Source: Theobroma cacao (Eukaryota > Streptophyta > Magnoliopsida > Malvales > Malvaceae). Taken from it: 64,000 nt of DNA. This document shows, one piece after another, positions 49,383 to 63,472 of this stretch. Both the position numbers and the translations under genes were made by a program. The notes beneath the pieces were generated by a model. It had not been told where the DNA came from, ran no database searches, and saw nothing but the letters and a program-made list of their open reading frames with translations. Each line of letters begins with the position of its first letter. Within the stretch, counting starts at the first letter, position 1. The stretch spans positions 31,698,628 through 31,762,627 of the forward strand of contig NC_030853.1 in assembly GCF_000208745.1 (NCBI RefSeq), in the 5' to 3' direction.

Positions 49383-51158
49383 CTACTCAGGTAGAGAACC
49401 ATTATTAAGAAACTCCTGTTTTAGTTGCTCCAAATCATAGATCTTGTCATTCATACCTTCCTTTCTATATGCCTCCACCATGATGGAGAAGGTCATTGAA
49501 TTTGGTTGGCATTGCTTATCTTTCATCCGTTTAAAAACTCCCTCCATCTCCATTAAATCCTCTGCCTTTGCACATGCAGATAACACAGCATTATAAAATG
49601 AGGTATTTTCAGGTATCTCAAGCTTGGCTGCCAACTGTACGCTGCTAATAACTTTATGAAAGAGACCAGCATTGGCATATCCATTGATAAGGCAGCAAAA
49701 GGTCTTGGTGTCTGCTTTCATCCCTTCAGCCCGCATTTGATCAAATGTGTATTCCATGTGTTTTGCGTCCCCCACATCAGCAAATGCCTCAATGACATTG
49801 TTGTAAGTAGAGGTTGTCCACGGAAATTGAAGCTTACGCATGTATTCCATCACAGATGACATTTTATCATACATTCTTTTCTTCCCATAAGCACCAATCA
49901 AGATATTGAAAGTGCGTGTTTCTGGCTCAATTCCAAAATTACGGAATTTCTCATACCATCTCTCCATCATATCAATCTGACCTTTGTTACCAAACACACT
50001 GAGGATGATGTTCATTGTCCATACATCAGGTTTGCTTGCAGAGCTCTCCAACATGCCAGATAGCACTTTCTCCATCTGCTCAAATTTCCCCGCCTTGCCA
50101 TATCCACTTAACACTATGTTCTGGGTAACTGTATTTGGAGTTATCAACCGCTCCTCCATTTCCCCATACAGTGATTCAACTAAGTCAAACCGCGAGGCAT
50201 CAACACAAGCCTTAATTAAGGTACTGTACGTAAAAACATCAGGCTGGCAACAAGGGAGGGTTTTCATTTGGTTAAGAGTTGCAAAGGCATCGTCAATGAG
50301 ATTGTTTCGACAATAAGCTGCGAGTAATGCTGTGAAAAGCTCGGGAGTAGGTTCACATCCTTCTTGAACCATATCGTGAAAAAGCTGACGGGCACGGTGG
50401 GGTTGTCCGGATTTTCCAAGAAGAACAAGTAGTTTCATATAGGTGCCTTCTTTTGGTTGGTAAAAGGGTTGATCTCTTAGCATCTCAAACACCTGAATAT
50501 TCAAATTGGCCACGGTCACACAAGAAGAAAGCAATCATACTCACTTGTTTAATTTCAGAAAAAAGAATCCTACGACAGCCAAAGGGAACTGTTTTTATCC
50601 CCAAAAGTCTAAACTTTTCAAATGTTAGTAAGGGGCTTGACTTTTCTACCAGCATGGGTAAGCAAGACCAAAAAATTAGCATCTGTAAACTAATAAGAAT
50701 CAATTCGAAAAGTTGTAAGACATTGTTATGTTAGAATTTGAACACCCAGAGGTAGGAAATGAAGAAGAAGAAGAAGAGAAGCAGAGAGTGACCTGGAGAG
50801 CTTGAAGCCACTGCTTCTTGAGGATGCAGTCGGACAAGGTTTCCGTGACGGTGCAGACCCAGGCTTTGGCGTTGTTCTTGCGGTCGAGTTTCTTCTTGAG
50901 ATTCTTGAGGGGGGTTTTCTTGGAAGACCCAGGCGTAAAAGTGTGTGATACTGATAGGCCAGGGTATTCTCCTTCCTTCCAGTGCCTCTGCCTCTTCTTG
51001 TCAGAAACAGAAGACGGAACAGCAGCGACTGCACATGGAAAAAGCGGAGGATTGGGCTTGCTCTTGTTCTTGGAGTCGGATTCTGGACGTGGGCGTGGGA
51101 GAGGAGAGGAAAGCAGAGAAGAAGAGAAGGAAAGGGGCATTGACATTGATGGTGCCAT
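49383..51158 (-). CDS. P-class pentatricopeptide repeat protein, At3g06430-like
   Basis: RNA-binding helical-repeat protein, probably chloroplast. Two exons, 51158-50793 and 50492-49383, joined in phase, give 491 residues. The first about 70 residues are Ser- and Pro-rich with few acids, like a plastid transit peptide, followed by basic NLKKKLDRKNNAKAW. From about residue 120 come roughly ten 35-residue PPR units, for example TYMKLLVLLGKSGQP, FTYSTLIKACVDAS and RTFNILIGAYGKKRM. They are all of the plain P type with no E or DYW extension. The sequence agrees closely with what I recall of Arabidopsis At3g06430 (PPR2/EMB2750), reported as an essential plastid protein linked to ribosomal RNA; the assignment is from memory but the match is extensive. 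It lies 760 bases downstream of the SPL gene on the same strand. Confidence 0.93.
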
Positions 51159-51918
51159 GCTTTATCACTTATCACCAGGGGCTGGGGATGACTGATATTT
51201 TGAGACACGGAGAGAGAGCTGAGGACCGGAATCTAATTATTAGGGGAAAAAAACATGAATCAGCTTTGAATTGATGAAACCTGCCGCTAAGCCTGGAAAA
51301 AGGATGCAACTAGTTGCCAGTGAAGCCGATCTTCGCAGTTGAGTTGAGTTGAGTTGAGTTGGCCAAAATATCTTTTCCTCTTTTAACTGCTTGGTAGTAT
51401 GGGACTGTTCATTTATCTTTTCTTTTACAGGAAATATAGGACTACCCATTTTCTCAACGTTTTGATTCTTTCCTTCGTGTTTGTAGCATTTTAACAGATA
51501 CGAGGATTACGGGTATAATAACGGCCCAAACTTGATTTCATCATATTTGCTTCTTTCTAGAAAAAAGAAAAGAAAAACTTGCCCCATGAAATAGCAGCTC
51601 AGAAGACACTTCACCCGAGAAAGAAGCCGAAGCAATGAAGCAATGAACTTCCTTAAATATTTCAGAAATCCTAGTCCGTAGGGGGACTGGGGGAGTGTCG
51701 ACAAATTCACCATTTGGGAGAAAACAGGGGTGATTACTTGATCAATAGAATACACCTACATAGTTGGAACTTTTCCTATACGTCTATAATTGAAGTGAAC
51801 TATCATAAATACATTTATGGTGTATTTTCCACTTATCTATATCCTTAAAGTTCCGCGGTGCTTCTGGAATAAAAGATAAAGACTGCCAACTTGTTCCAGC
51901 CCGTAGCTAGAAACTACC
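51159..51918. other. Intergenic: PPR promoter and SPL 3' region
   Basis: No gene seen. It contains a (GAGTT)n microsatellite at 51337-51361 close to the PPR start. Confidence 0.6.
51337..51361. repeat. Microsatellite (GAGTT)n
   Basis: Five GAGTT units, about 180 bases upstream of the PPR start codon. Confidence 0.9.
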
Positions 51919-54900
51919 TTAGCTAGACCCATACTTCAGCAATTCCCACCTGAATGGTCGGAATACATAAAGAACTTCGGGTGAGCTTTTGAAAAGCAGG
52001 GCCACGCACACACAGACAGCAGCAATTGCCACCATCGAGAGCATTGCTGGCCTGTATACCAGGGATGTTCTGCTGTTTCCATAAGTCAGCTTCTGTTCAC
52101 ATGCCCTGCAACGCTGGTGCCTTGCTTTCATCTTAATCTTTTCCGTCTCCAGACTGGCTGCTTTTGCCACTCTGGTCCCATCTGATAGTTTCTGCTTGGA
52201 ATTGCAGTCTAACCGGGTTCCGGAGATATCCAGCACCACATGTCCACATTCCGATCTTTTGTTGATTTTTCTCTGAACCAGGTGGATGTAGGAGTAGTGA
52301 CCCCGAAGGCATGCATAATCATTAGGTGTCAGACCTGTGCTGTCTCGGGCACTTTTCCAGGCTTCAACTGCCACCTGGACAAGGCACACACCCAGATCAG
52401 CAGCAGAAGAGGAGCCCAAAGGGAGTGACTTAAGATAATATCACACCAGATATTGCTGAATCTTTACCCCAAGAAAATAAAAAATATTTTGTTTAGAAAA
52501 TCCAATGAAAGTGTTTGAGAGAGAGAGAGGGACTGCAAAGATATAGATCAGCAGTTCAAGCTCAGTGAGCCATCTAGAAATCAAGTAAGATCATAAATCA
52601 CTGAGCTACAAAGCGAATGCAGAGGGGCACACATCGATCATGAATTAAACTCAACAGCATGCTTTCCAATAACAACATAAAGCATTATATATTAAAAATA
52701 TGCAGAGAGACATGAAGAGATACCAATCCAGGATCATCAGTTAATGCATCTAAGACATTCTCAGAGCCTTCCTTACTAGCTGCCACGTGAAGAGGAGTCA
52801 ACCCAGCAGGCCCGGCAACATTTGGTTTAAAGATGAATCCATTGTAGTTTACATCCACCAGTGGCTTCTGCTCAGATCCTGGCTTATCCAATACTTTATC
52901 TGGGACATATCTTAATAGTAATTCTACCATGGGCCTGCAATTTCTTCGGACAGCCCTGTGGAGCAGACACATATCCAACAAAGCATACTCAATAGAACCA
53001 TGGTCCCCCAAATCAACTGTTCCATCAAAGAGAATGCCCAGAAGTTTCTTCACTACGGCACACCACTCATGGTCCATGGAGAATTCCATAAGCCACTCGA
53101 ACCTTCTGAAAGGGAAGAGATTTGAATTGGGGTTCACGTGACCCAGCCTCCAATGCAAGTGATTTCTGTGAAGAAGCCATCCCATTTCATGTATAAAATC
53201 CAGTGCTTGATTCTTGGATTCCATTTTCTCAGCATTTTTATTGATGTCAACAGTAGGTACAACTGTCTCTATCACACCCTCCAGAGTACAGATCTCAGAA
53301 CACACTTCTTGCTCTGCAACTATAAATGGAAAAAAGGTGCTGCTAAGTCCATGGTCTTCAACCTGATAGAATCACATGACCAAAATCCTTGTATTAGAGT
53401 GGGAGGGGAAAGAACACTCCATCCATGCGTGAAACAAACAAAATTTTGGCAATTCTCTATTCATTTGTGTCTTTCTTTTATTTTAATCATCCAAGATTTG
53501 GTCTCAACTAGCACTTAATGGATGTCATTTTAATGATCTTTTCCAAGTCACGGACCTGATTGCCTAATTTAAAATCATATGATAGTATGCCAACAAGATG
53601 GTATGCCTATTTGGTAACAACATTTCACTGAAAATGAGACATTAAGGCTCCATAGATCTTAATTATAGGACTAATTAAGGATAACCACCTTTATATAGTA
53701 TAGGACAGCAATGAAAAACATTATTCTTGATCATGAATGGGATGGAAAATTAAGAATTAGTGCTGTAAATAAACAGGTCTAACACCTCTTTTTCATTTAC
53801 CTTCTTTTCTTTCATCTACAATCCCCCCTCTCCCAAACCACAGAGAACACATCGACAACTGCACTATAAAAGCTACACAGTTTTGTACTCGAGATCTATC
53901 ATTTTTGTAATTTACCATATCTAACCAAATTTTACAGTGAAAAAGACAATAGAGGACCTCATTGATTAAGAAAAAGACAAAAGAACATGATCAGAAAACA
54001 CCAAACAATGGAAGCACCTCAATAAATCCTCTGCCAGAAACATCTGGTATGGAGCAAAGGAAGCAAAGGGACTGGAGTTCATCCTGTTCGTTGACAGGAT
54101 CAATAACCTGCATCAAGTCATAACAAGTTTCCTGCACCAGATACTTTCCTTCTATCGCACACAGTAACCTGAACCAGAGGCTTGCTGGAGTTAGTACTTG
54201 TCCAGTTAAACTAATAGCATATAAATTATTTGAATATTAGCTTTTGTTAACTCTAAGCTCCTTCACATCCTATTTCACAGAGTGAAATGGATGGAAAGAA
54301 AGTATAGCTGGATGCAAAGAGAATGAAGAAATACCTTGTGCTGGACCGATTAAGGTTAAAGCCTTTAACTATAAATTGAGCTCTCTCTGTTACAGACACA
54401 GCAATTGGTTTAATGCTTGAGATCCTGCAACATTTATGGCTTTTAAGAGGTAAAGGGGTGTCCAATACTACCCGACCTGCAGCATAGATAGGATAAATCA
54501 TAGGCTTTTCTACTGGCAGCATCACTACAAGATACTAAATTTGTTAATAATGAAATGAAAAGGAGAAACTGTGACTAAAAAATCTTTCAAGCTTACAGAG
54601 AAACACATAAGACATATACAAACACAATAGCAGAGTGAGAGAGCAGAACCATTATAAATAAACGCGATAGAGTGCTGAACCCTAGCATACACCCATCCTG
54701 TTTTCCAAAAAGAGTTGTTGGACACATCAACCAACCTTCTCAAACTGGAACCCAGATCAAAGCATAGCTGTATATAAGACAGTTAGTAGGAGGATCAGTA
54801 ATGCTTTTCCTCAATATTAGAATGCGATTCCCATTTTCCCATCTGTGACAAAGCATACCTCTTCCCATGCAGACTCTCTTAAACGAAGATATATTGTTAA

Positions 54901-57900
54901 TATTACACAGCCAGGTCTTATGTAGCTTTCAATGTCCGTAGGACTGTGGGATAGCCAGTCGAGGATCTGAAAGATCAATGTTATCCACAGAATCAAACCA
55001 ACTACATGAAGAATTATGAAATAGATTTTGAACCTATACAATTCTTCAAATTACCTGTCTGCGCAGAGCAATAGGAAAACCATTTGGGTCCTTTCCAAAG
55101 AGCTTAAAAACAATTCGATCAGTGCGACTCTGAAAATTGGTAAGAAAATAATGATCAAGTCAAAAAATCCTTCAAGGTCTATAAAGTAACTTCACATACT
55201 TGAGCTTTGACTCAAATAAAAAACATTTCATTACAAGTTGCTTAATTTCACTGCATTACGTTCTCTCAGTCATAGCAAAATGTACAAAACATTGGAAAAT
55301 AAATAAGAGACAGTCCAACAGTCCTTCCGAATAACTTATACTAATAATTGCCTCAAAACTGAAAAATAAGTGAAACAGAGTTTCATGGCACATGCATATG
55401 TGTTGCTTGTTTGTACAAAAGTGTCTATCTTTATGGACAACAAGCATAGATAGACAGATATACAGAAAATGGAAAATATAACTTAAAAGCCTTCTGTCAA
55501 TGGTCAGCATTGTTATGCTCCAACAATATTGAATTGAACATATTGAAATAACATAATATAGATGGTATTAGTCTGCGAGCAACTGTTGTCTCTCTATCCC
55601 TAAAATATAGTCAAAAGGTACTTTCAAAGGTAACGGAAGTTGAGTTCACCAAAAATAAATAATACTGATGATAATAAACCTGAGCCTCTCCACTGGAAGT
55701 AGACGGTGACTGGCTAGAAGTAGAATCTGAGTTCGCACTCAATTGAGGTGGACTTGACTTGTGTGATTCTGGCACACGGACAGAGCTATGCAAAGTCTCA
55801 TTTACAGGGTTTTTAAGGACCAGAGATCTTTCTAAATTCTCCACATAGTCTTGGGAATCATCATAAACATTATTCAAGTCTATGTTATTCATTCTGATTC
55901 TCCCAACAGTAGCCTCTGGTGCATTTGCTCCAAATGGAGGGCCGCCTCCTGATGGAATCGGCATTTTAAATGGAGAACCAGACAGACTTCCATCCTGAAC
56001 ATCATTGTTAGCGCTTCTTCTCTGTGCCAAATTGGAAGCAGGTAGAGTCCCACAATGACCCATAGATCCCTGCCAATCTGGGATATTAGCAGAGTCATCT
56101 ATTTTAGAGGCTGAACCAGAAGGCCTAGCATGTTCACTACCATTAGAAACCACATCAGTCACTTTTTCAAGATTCCCAACAGCCCTTGCAGCATTCACTA
56201 CACCTTGAGAACCTTGAAGTAATCCAGATACGTTCCTTCCATCAATTGAACCACCTAGACTGGCCAGGCTCCTCAACAGATGAGAAAGCAGATCTTGATC
56301 CTTAGTTTGATCAGAGTTGTTAGCTGCAATTTTGCAAAAGCCAAAAGATCTTCAAGTCAAGGAAGGAGAATGAAGGAGGAAGTGGGAGAGAAAGTAAGGA
56401 AAATATATCATGAATAAACTGGAAGCATATCAAAATGATTTTACAAGTATGAACTTTCAGCAAAGATTACATGTTCAAGTTAAACATCTAAACAAGTAGC
56501 CTCATCCTCCAGGTTTCTTAAAACAGTAACACTAATGAGGTCAAAACTAAAGTGCAAGAATCTGCCGAGAAGCCACTGCTCAGTGGCACTATTAAAGAAC
56601 CGAAAATTGAGGGGATCAAAGAGTCAACTTGATGATTGGTTGAGGACAAAGCAGAAAATCTGTCATCCACATCAGACCATAACCATCTATTTTGGTCATT
56701 AAACCTTTCTAGTCAACTTCCATGTGATCTATTGGGAAGGATAGTACACGCACATGGAGATATCTTCAAACCCAAATTGCATTACGAGTGTAAATTTTAA
56801 CCCTCCTATTTTTTAGTGGGAAGCATTAGGATCTGCAAAATCACCAATCTCTTTGAAACTTAATGTGAATGCTCATGGCACCAAATTCCTTGATAAATAC
56901 AGAGTTACCAAAGCTTAACCATAGACGGAGACTTTCAAAATTTTTTCTAACCCAGGATTATAATAATTTCTACCCAGAACTCCCACAAGTTTTGTCACTG
57001 TGGTGATGGGAATTGGACCTTTAGATGGCATCAACACCACAAGCACCCACCTCAAATCATGAACTGTACCTGAAAATAAGTTTTTAAACAGCAATCTGCC
57101 ACAAAGTATCCCCAAGAATAACCAGCCATGATGAGAACACTGCAGAAACAGCTTTACAGAATTATCATGTGGCATAGACTCTGCCATTTGAAAATTATAT
57201 CCAGTCCCAAGTTTTCCAATTTAACATCACTACATCTAAGATTTCATTTCACAATTTAAGTAATTAAAATACAATAATTCTCTTAGACCCATAAGCAACT
57301 TGTTTACTTTTCCTTTATCTTTATTTTCTGCAAACTACTACCATCCAATAATCTAGCTAAAGGAGCTGACTTGCAGGAACTTATTTTCTGGTAAGTCACT
57401 AAAATTTAGGACCCCAGACCCCAGGAACAGCACCGATGTTGTAACTCCAATTAAGATAGAAGTTTGGATGGTCATATAAGCTTTAAGCTTCAAAAATCCA
57501 GTGTTATGTCGTTCAGCATAAAGTTCTAACATTTTGTCTGGGATGCAGAGCATGTTAACCAACAAGAACACTGTCAATCCATCTATATTTGGTCGCACAA
57601 AGGAAACTGAATACTAATTTCATTGACTTATAGACAAGGTATGAAAAAGGCAATGTGCATAAAGCAAAAAATACAGGAGTGTTAATTTCATCCATAGCAT
57701 TTGGTAGGTCTTCTATGCAACCAACTGACATCACTTTCCTAATTAAGCAGCAAGGTAATTAATTTTGGGCTAGAGCAGATACTTACAATGCATATTAGAG
57801 AGAATCCTCAGAAGACTTATCAACAAATAACTACTACTCCTTTCATCATTCAGCGAACCTGCAGTAGCTACATTATCAGGATGTGTCTTCCTCCGACGTC

Positions 57901-58787
57901 TGTTGTGGCCAGCCAAACGTCTACGACAGCTCCGCTTCCCTTCATCAAACTCTTGAAGAACATGAAACCTGCCCATGAGTATAAGCAAGTTGCATCTAAA
58001 TGGACAGAAAAGATTTTTCTGCAATGCAGACTACAATTGAAAAAGCATCTAAACTCTGGTAAGTAACAAGAAATTATGTGAAATGCGCAGAAAGAAATCA
58101 ATCTAATGGCCAGAATCAGGATCATAAATTATAAGTGCTCTAAGATGCAGGTTTTTGGTACTATATGTTTCAGAAATAAAGATAGTACAAAAATATAACC
58201 CACCTGCTACACTGTTGACAGAACCGCTGCATAACATTACCCACCAGTGCTTTACCGGCCTTCGAATGCATATCACAAACTTTATGCCGTCGATGATAAT
58301 CCTTGGCATTGCTAAGATCAGCCCTACAGTCCTCCACTTGACACACTGCACGGCTAGAAGCAGCCCCAGTAACCTTGGTCTTCTTCCCACACTTTGCATC
58401 GTCATCCATGATAGGATAAATTTGCCCTCCAAGCTTTAGATTAAGAGAAGCAGAATCAGCATTTACCTCCTCATCCTCAGCAACTACAACCCTCCTCCTT
58501 TTCTCCACTTCCCTCTTTCCTTTCTCATTGCCTGGATTGTTATGCTCTGAACAAGAAGATGAAGTATGTGATGAACCTGCATTTGCCGGAGTTTCAGGCC
58601 CAACAGGAAACAACTGCCGACTTCTACAATCTAATGGCACGGAATTTAATGGAGTAGCTGTAAAAAGATCGCCGTCCCATTTCCAGTCATTCAAATCCCA
58701 TTCTACACTCTTCTTTTCAACTGCTTTCAAATCAGATACCATTGGACCATATACATGATGAGGCTTGCCTCCAAATTTAGAATCCAT
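51919..58787 (-). CDS. SPL1: SBP-box transcription factor, SPL1/SPL12 type
   Basis: Large plant-specific DNA-binding protein. Exons: 58787-58204, 57968-57787, 56323-55680, 55129-55055, 54966-54859, 54767-54650, 54476-54335, 54168-54018, 53362-52724 and 52374-51919; phases join, 1032 residues. The SBP domain spans about 149-225: ligands C149, C154, C171, H174 for the first zinc and C190, C193, H197, C209 for the second, with the nuclear signal [17 protein letters not shown]. The conserved intron splits it after CQQCSR. Exon 10 has ankyrin-like repeats ([27 protein letters not shown] in exon 9) and a hydrophobic C-terminal segment ([16 protein letters not shown]) as in Arabidopsis SPL1 and SPL12. 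That clade is not a miR156 target, and I saw no miR156-type site. It acts in thermotolerance and reproduction in Arabidopsis. The long first exon start ([14 protein letters not shown]) is the clade's normal start. SPL1 versus SPL12 cannot be decided here. Confidence 0.95.
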
Positions 58788-61700
58788 TCATCAACTCAAA
58801 AATCCCCCAAAAAAGGCAAATTGCAAAGATTCCAACTCAATTAAACAAGAATCCAGTATAAAAAAGGATGAAACTTTAAACCGCTAACAAATTAGCAGCT
58901 GAAACGTCCAAGGAGATTAAACCCAGAAATCATTATCCTATTTACCCCCCTTGAACCGCGAACATTCCAAAAACAGTACCCATAAGTCCAAATAAGGGCT
59001 GCCCACATGTCCAAAGTCGTCTAATAACCCAGTAATCACCTCAAACTCCATAAAAAAAATCATCCCTTTATTTCATTACAAGAAAGTTGCTGAATTGGAG
59101 TTGATCACCAGCGGTCAACAACCTTCATAAACGAGCAGCCTCATAAAAACAACAAATATATGAACAATAAAAGAGAGAAACTTGCCGAGAACTTTGAGAG
59201 ATGAAGTGGAGCCCCCGAGAGACAAGTGTGAAGAGGAGAGAATTTGGAAGACGGAGAAAGAGGCCGTGCTGTGCTGGAAGCAGAAGCGAAGGAGATAAGC
59301 TGAGGAAATTTAGGAAGAGGTTAGGAGAGAGTTTTGTGTGATATAAATGCGGCTTCAGTGGCAAGACAGAGAGAGAAAGAGAGAAAGACAACACTTTTTG
59401 TTTATTAAAAGAGTCTAGTATTTATTTTATGAGGAATCTAAGCCCCACACCCGTGTCTTTCTCGCTCTTTAAGTCAACACTGTAATAAAATGTTAGTGAC
59501 ATAGTACTCCTCACACATGTGGACACCCCGTATTTAACCTTTGGGACTGCCAATATTTCATCCCAGAGGCTGAGCCGCCGTGGCTGATGGCCTACTGGCT
59601 TGCCCTTGGCTGTGCCTGTAAGGAGTAATCGTAAAAGAAAGGGAGCCGAGTGGAAAAAGTAATGAAAAGGAAGCAATGGAAAGTATCATGGTGTTTTGCT
59701 GGTGCATTTTTCAAGGCTACACATCCAATTCCAATGCAAATGCAAATGCAATTAGAATTAGGTAGCATCGGGGAGGAATCTGGACAAAGTGATTGAGACC
59801 ATTCCATCAGTGGACCCTCTCTTTCATTCTCTCTGTTTACTTGTTTGATCAGTGGAAGGGGGCGGCATTCGGGTTTTCGACCTTCTACTAAGCAAAAGTT
59901 GTCTACCTTTTCCATCGAACCTGATAGAAATTGATTTTCCGCAGCCTTCAATTCGGGCATTTCAACATAGCTTTACACCTGTTGTACCCCTAAAATTTAA
60001 AGAATTTCATTACAGTTTTTCTTGTATATATCTTCTTTGCTAGTAGTAAGCAACATATAAGTGATAGGAGATGATGGAGACGCTCAAGTTTTAGCCAAAG
60101 CAAGGCAGTTGCTTTCTACCATGTCTATACATTGTCAAAGCTCAAATCTGAAACAGGGAGATAAAGGGTAAAGATAGATCAGGCTTTTCATTCTTGTTCT
60201 TGGATTTGATTCTTGTTACTTTGACCAAAGGGAAGGGTTGTGAATCAAAGACGAGCTTTGTTTGTCTACTTTCAAAAGAAGCACAGCACAAGCTGTGAAC
60301 CACTGAGAACCATAACATTATTCTGTATTCTGTACGCTGCAGAATACAACAGTGGTCAAGGAGTCCATTTTTATGCAGTACCCTGCTCTGCCCAATTGCC
60401 CATGCAGAGTTGAAGTAATAATTTTAACAGCTGCAAGAAAATTGCAGCAATTATACTCTTGTCATTAAAGATTGACAAGCACTTCAAGATACAAATTGTT
60501 AAAACTATTTTCTGAAACAAAAAAATCACTTGTATCCACTGCATTAAAGATTCAAGATCCTCCCCCTTCCATCAGGACCAATCACCCGGGTGCTCGATCC
60601 ATCAATTGTGAGTCATTGTAGAGTGATCAGGTGAAAATAAATAGCACCCCAAAATCTATATGGAAGCAGCAAATCCATTAAAATGGAGAATGGAGAGTGG
60701 AGACCCACCATTACCAAGCATATAGATATGGTACACGGTACTCGCTACAGTAGCTAATACTATAGCTGATTGATTCTTATTTTGGATAGGGAAGGCTAAG
60801 CCTAGATGATAAGAACATAAACAACTACAAGGGAAGGGGGTAAGATTAGATTTAGATGCCCCAAAATTTTCACCATGTCCTTTTTTTTTTCTCCAATTGG
60901 TATAGCCATAGGGGCTGGAATGTACCACCTCGTGGACCTTATTTACTTGGTGTAAGGTACAATATGACTGGTTCATGAGCCATCAGTTAGATATATACTA
61001 AGTACTTACTGGACAGCGCCCTCGACCTCCATCGTTCCATTTTCCTTCAAATTATTAAATTTTTTTTATCTTTATGGATGCATTTCTACTTTCTCATCAT
61101 GATTGTTGGAACTCCATTTATGGATTTGGAGAGATCAATGAGGGAAGAAAATTATGAACACAATTGGGGCATAAGCCACAACCTTAGAGAATGAGAATCC
61201 AAAGAAGTCATGTGCTTGATCCAAAACAAAATGTAGATATCAATGATGCGATGCGGTCCCCAGAGGAAATGGTTGGCAGGGCAGCTCATGTGAAGTACGG
61301 AGGATGGAGCTTGATGGGCAATCTGGACCAAATGTACGGATGTGAGTAGCTCGTCGTGCGGAGCGGAGCCCGTGTATATTTGGGGGTCCAAGCCAACCCC
61401 ATCACTGCCCATTGCACAGCACATGTTGTTGATGCAGTGAAGTCAACCTAGAAGTAGAAAGAGCAGGAAGAATTGCATATCTAGGACCTCCAAAGGATAT
61501 TGCATTGCATTGCATACCTAGTTAATTTAACAGCGTTGGAAAATCTTCACGACTCATAAATTGTCGTAATTAGGTAGCAAGAATTGATGAGACGTTGAGG
61601 GACGAGGAGGGGGTGGTGGTCGATTCTTGAGTACTCTTCAATCTGATTCCCCCATGCATGCATTTGAAGAAGGCTTGGTTTGGTAATTGCTTCTAATTCG

Positions 61701-63465
61701 ACTGCTTACAACTCATAACTGCAGTGCTGACAACTGGATTACATTGCTCAAAATTTATGCAGATCAAAGTTTATGTAACTTGGACATTCATACTAGCTAT
61801 TACATGTCCAAAATTATAGAACTAATGTTGGTCATCCTCTTTTCTTGCTGAAGAAGAGGAGAGAGAGGAATATTTGGGAATGGAGATATTTTGAAGGCAA
61901 ATGATAAAAATGAAGCAAAGGAAGGGATGAGGAAGCATCCTTGGCATGGAGATATAGTACCATGTCCTTCCCACTAGGAGATGGGATGGGATGGGATGGG
62001 ATGGGATTGTGACCCGGACTCCGTTAGAAAGATAAGAACCATTATTATTACTGGTTTTTCAATTACTATAACACTAGCACCAAAGAAGCCAGGTAAATTG
62101 TACTACTACACTAGTAGTAAATTCATTCAGAAATATAATTGACTTAATTGCACAAATTTATATACTTAATTACCATGTAGATGTAGCCTAAAGACCAAAT
62201 TAATCATTGACATACGTTAGCCCTCCTAACATTGTCGTATTCTACACTTGTTCTATTGGTGAGTCTTAGTCAGATGGGGCGCCTCCTTGTTGCTACACAA
62301 TATTAATATTAATATATTAACATGATGTGGAATATTGATATTCTAATACTTTTTTAAAAAAAAATGAAGAATCATTCATTCCAGAGAGGGAGTCCAACAA
62401 CAAACAAAGGAGAGTAGACCACTGATTGGCAGCCAGTCTTAACCCTCCCAAAACAAACTGGTAACAAAAACACCAGTATCCCCTCCTTATTCTGCAGAAA
62501 CAGAGTAACCAACTCTTTCCCTATTCACAAATGGACCCAACAAACCTGCGCTAACCCGGGAAAATAGCCAAACCAACAGACTAAAAACCAGACAGAAATA
62601 AGTAAGACATGAGAACAAATTCACTGTTCCCAACTCTTGCTAAATCTGAGCATCAAAACAGAAGACCTGGTGCGAGTCAATCCAGCAAAAATCAGCACCC
62701 TATCCCTCCTGCAATCCAGAGTCAAAATTAAAAACCAACAAAACTCAACCACATATGTCAGACCAACATCAACACTCAGTCACCAATACATTTTTTTTTT
62801 ATCTCACAACACCAAGCATCTGTTTAGGCAAACCTTCCTTGGATGTTACGTTATAGATATGTGGACTTGGGCCACTTTATCAGTACAACAACAAGAAATT
62901 TGGGCAACCCATATAATATAGCCCCGAGATATGGATGTAGCATCAAGAGAAGAAAAGGACTAATGAATTGCGTGTTGCAACTACAGATAATTAAAGACTG
63001 GTACAGCCTTCCATTCCATCAAAGAAAAGAAAGAGATAAGATTGCTGCAGCCTGTGTAAAGTGATTCAACAGATAATGACATGAGTTACCATTGCTATTT
63101 TTATCAGAGAAAAAGTGATGGCCTTGCTCTTTCATCTGCAGTTAGGAGAATCATTTCTGTAGCGAAGGCATGGCATGGCACATGGGGTTTCCTCCTTTCC
63201 AGCCAATTCCAGCAAAGCCAACAAAGCACAAAATCAATGTTTTTTCTACTCATATTTAAGGTTTGAATATGAGGGTCTCCATGGTTTGAGTCATGACACA
63301 AACCAACAGTCAAAAGACAGAGAAAATCACGTACGGGACACGACACAATTTAAGGAAAGAAGTACGACAGTGAATTCAATTTTTACTTCATTCATTCACA
63401 TTCATTCAGTTACATACACCAATTTTGCACTAAAACCCATAATTGAGGGTCAAAGAATAGAGAGC
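58788..63465. other. Long gene-poor region upstream of SPL
   Basis: About 4.7 kb with no supported gene. At 58788-59400 it is probably the 5' untranslated leader of SPL: pyrimidine-rich on the minus strand, with a possible leader intron between about 59190 and 58800. Short repeats occur at 59733-59750 (TGCAAA units), near 61500 (ATTGC units) and at 61981-62007 (ATGGG units). A locally GC-richer patch lies at 61225-61440. I saw no tRNA or known microRNA sequence. Confidence 0.5.
61981..62007. repeat. Microsatellite (ATGGG)n
   Basis: Five ATGGG units in the gene-poor region. Confidence 0.9.
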
Positions 63466-63472
63466 TATAAAA
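63466..63472 (+). promoter_or_regulatory. TATA box of a gene beyond the right edge
   Basis: TATAAAA followed after about 30 bases by a leader-like stretch (CCAACACACAACCCC, then CTCTCTCTTCCCCTC). A strong donor-like site, CAAG|GTAAC at about 63710, is followed by T-rich intron-like DNA to the window end. No coding sequence appears before 64000, so the gene itself is not identifiable. Confidence 0.5.

Noticed and set aside
49984..50316. Plus-strand ORFs across the PPR gene
   Set aside because: Shadows of the PPR frame, which is far better supported.
59422..59960. Minus-strand ORFs upstream of SPL
   Set aside because: They overlap each other in different frames, show no family motifs and contain microsatellite-encoded repeats such as CICICIGIG.
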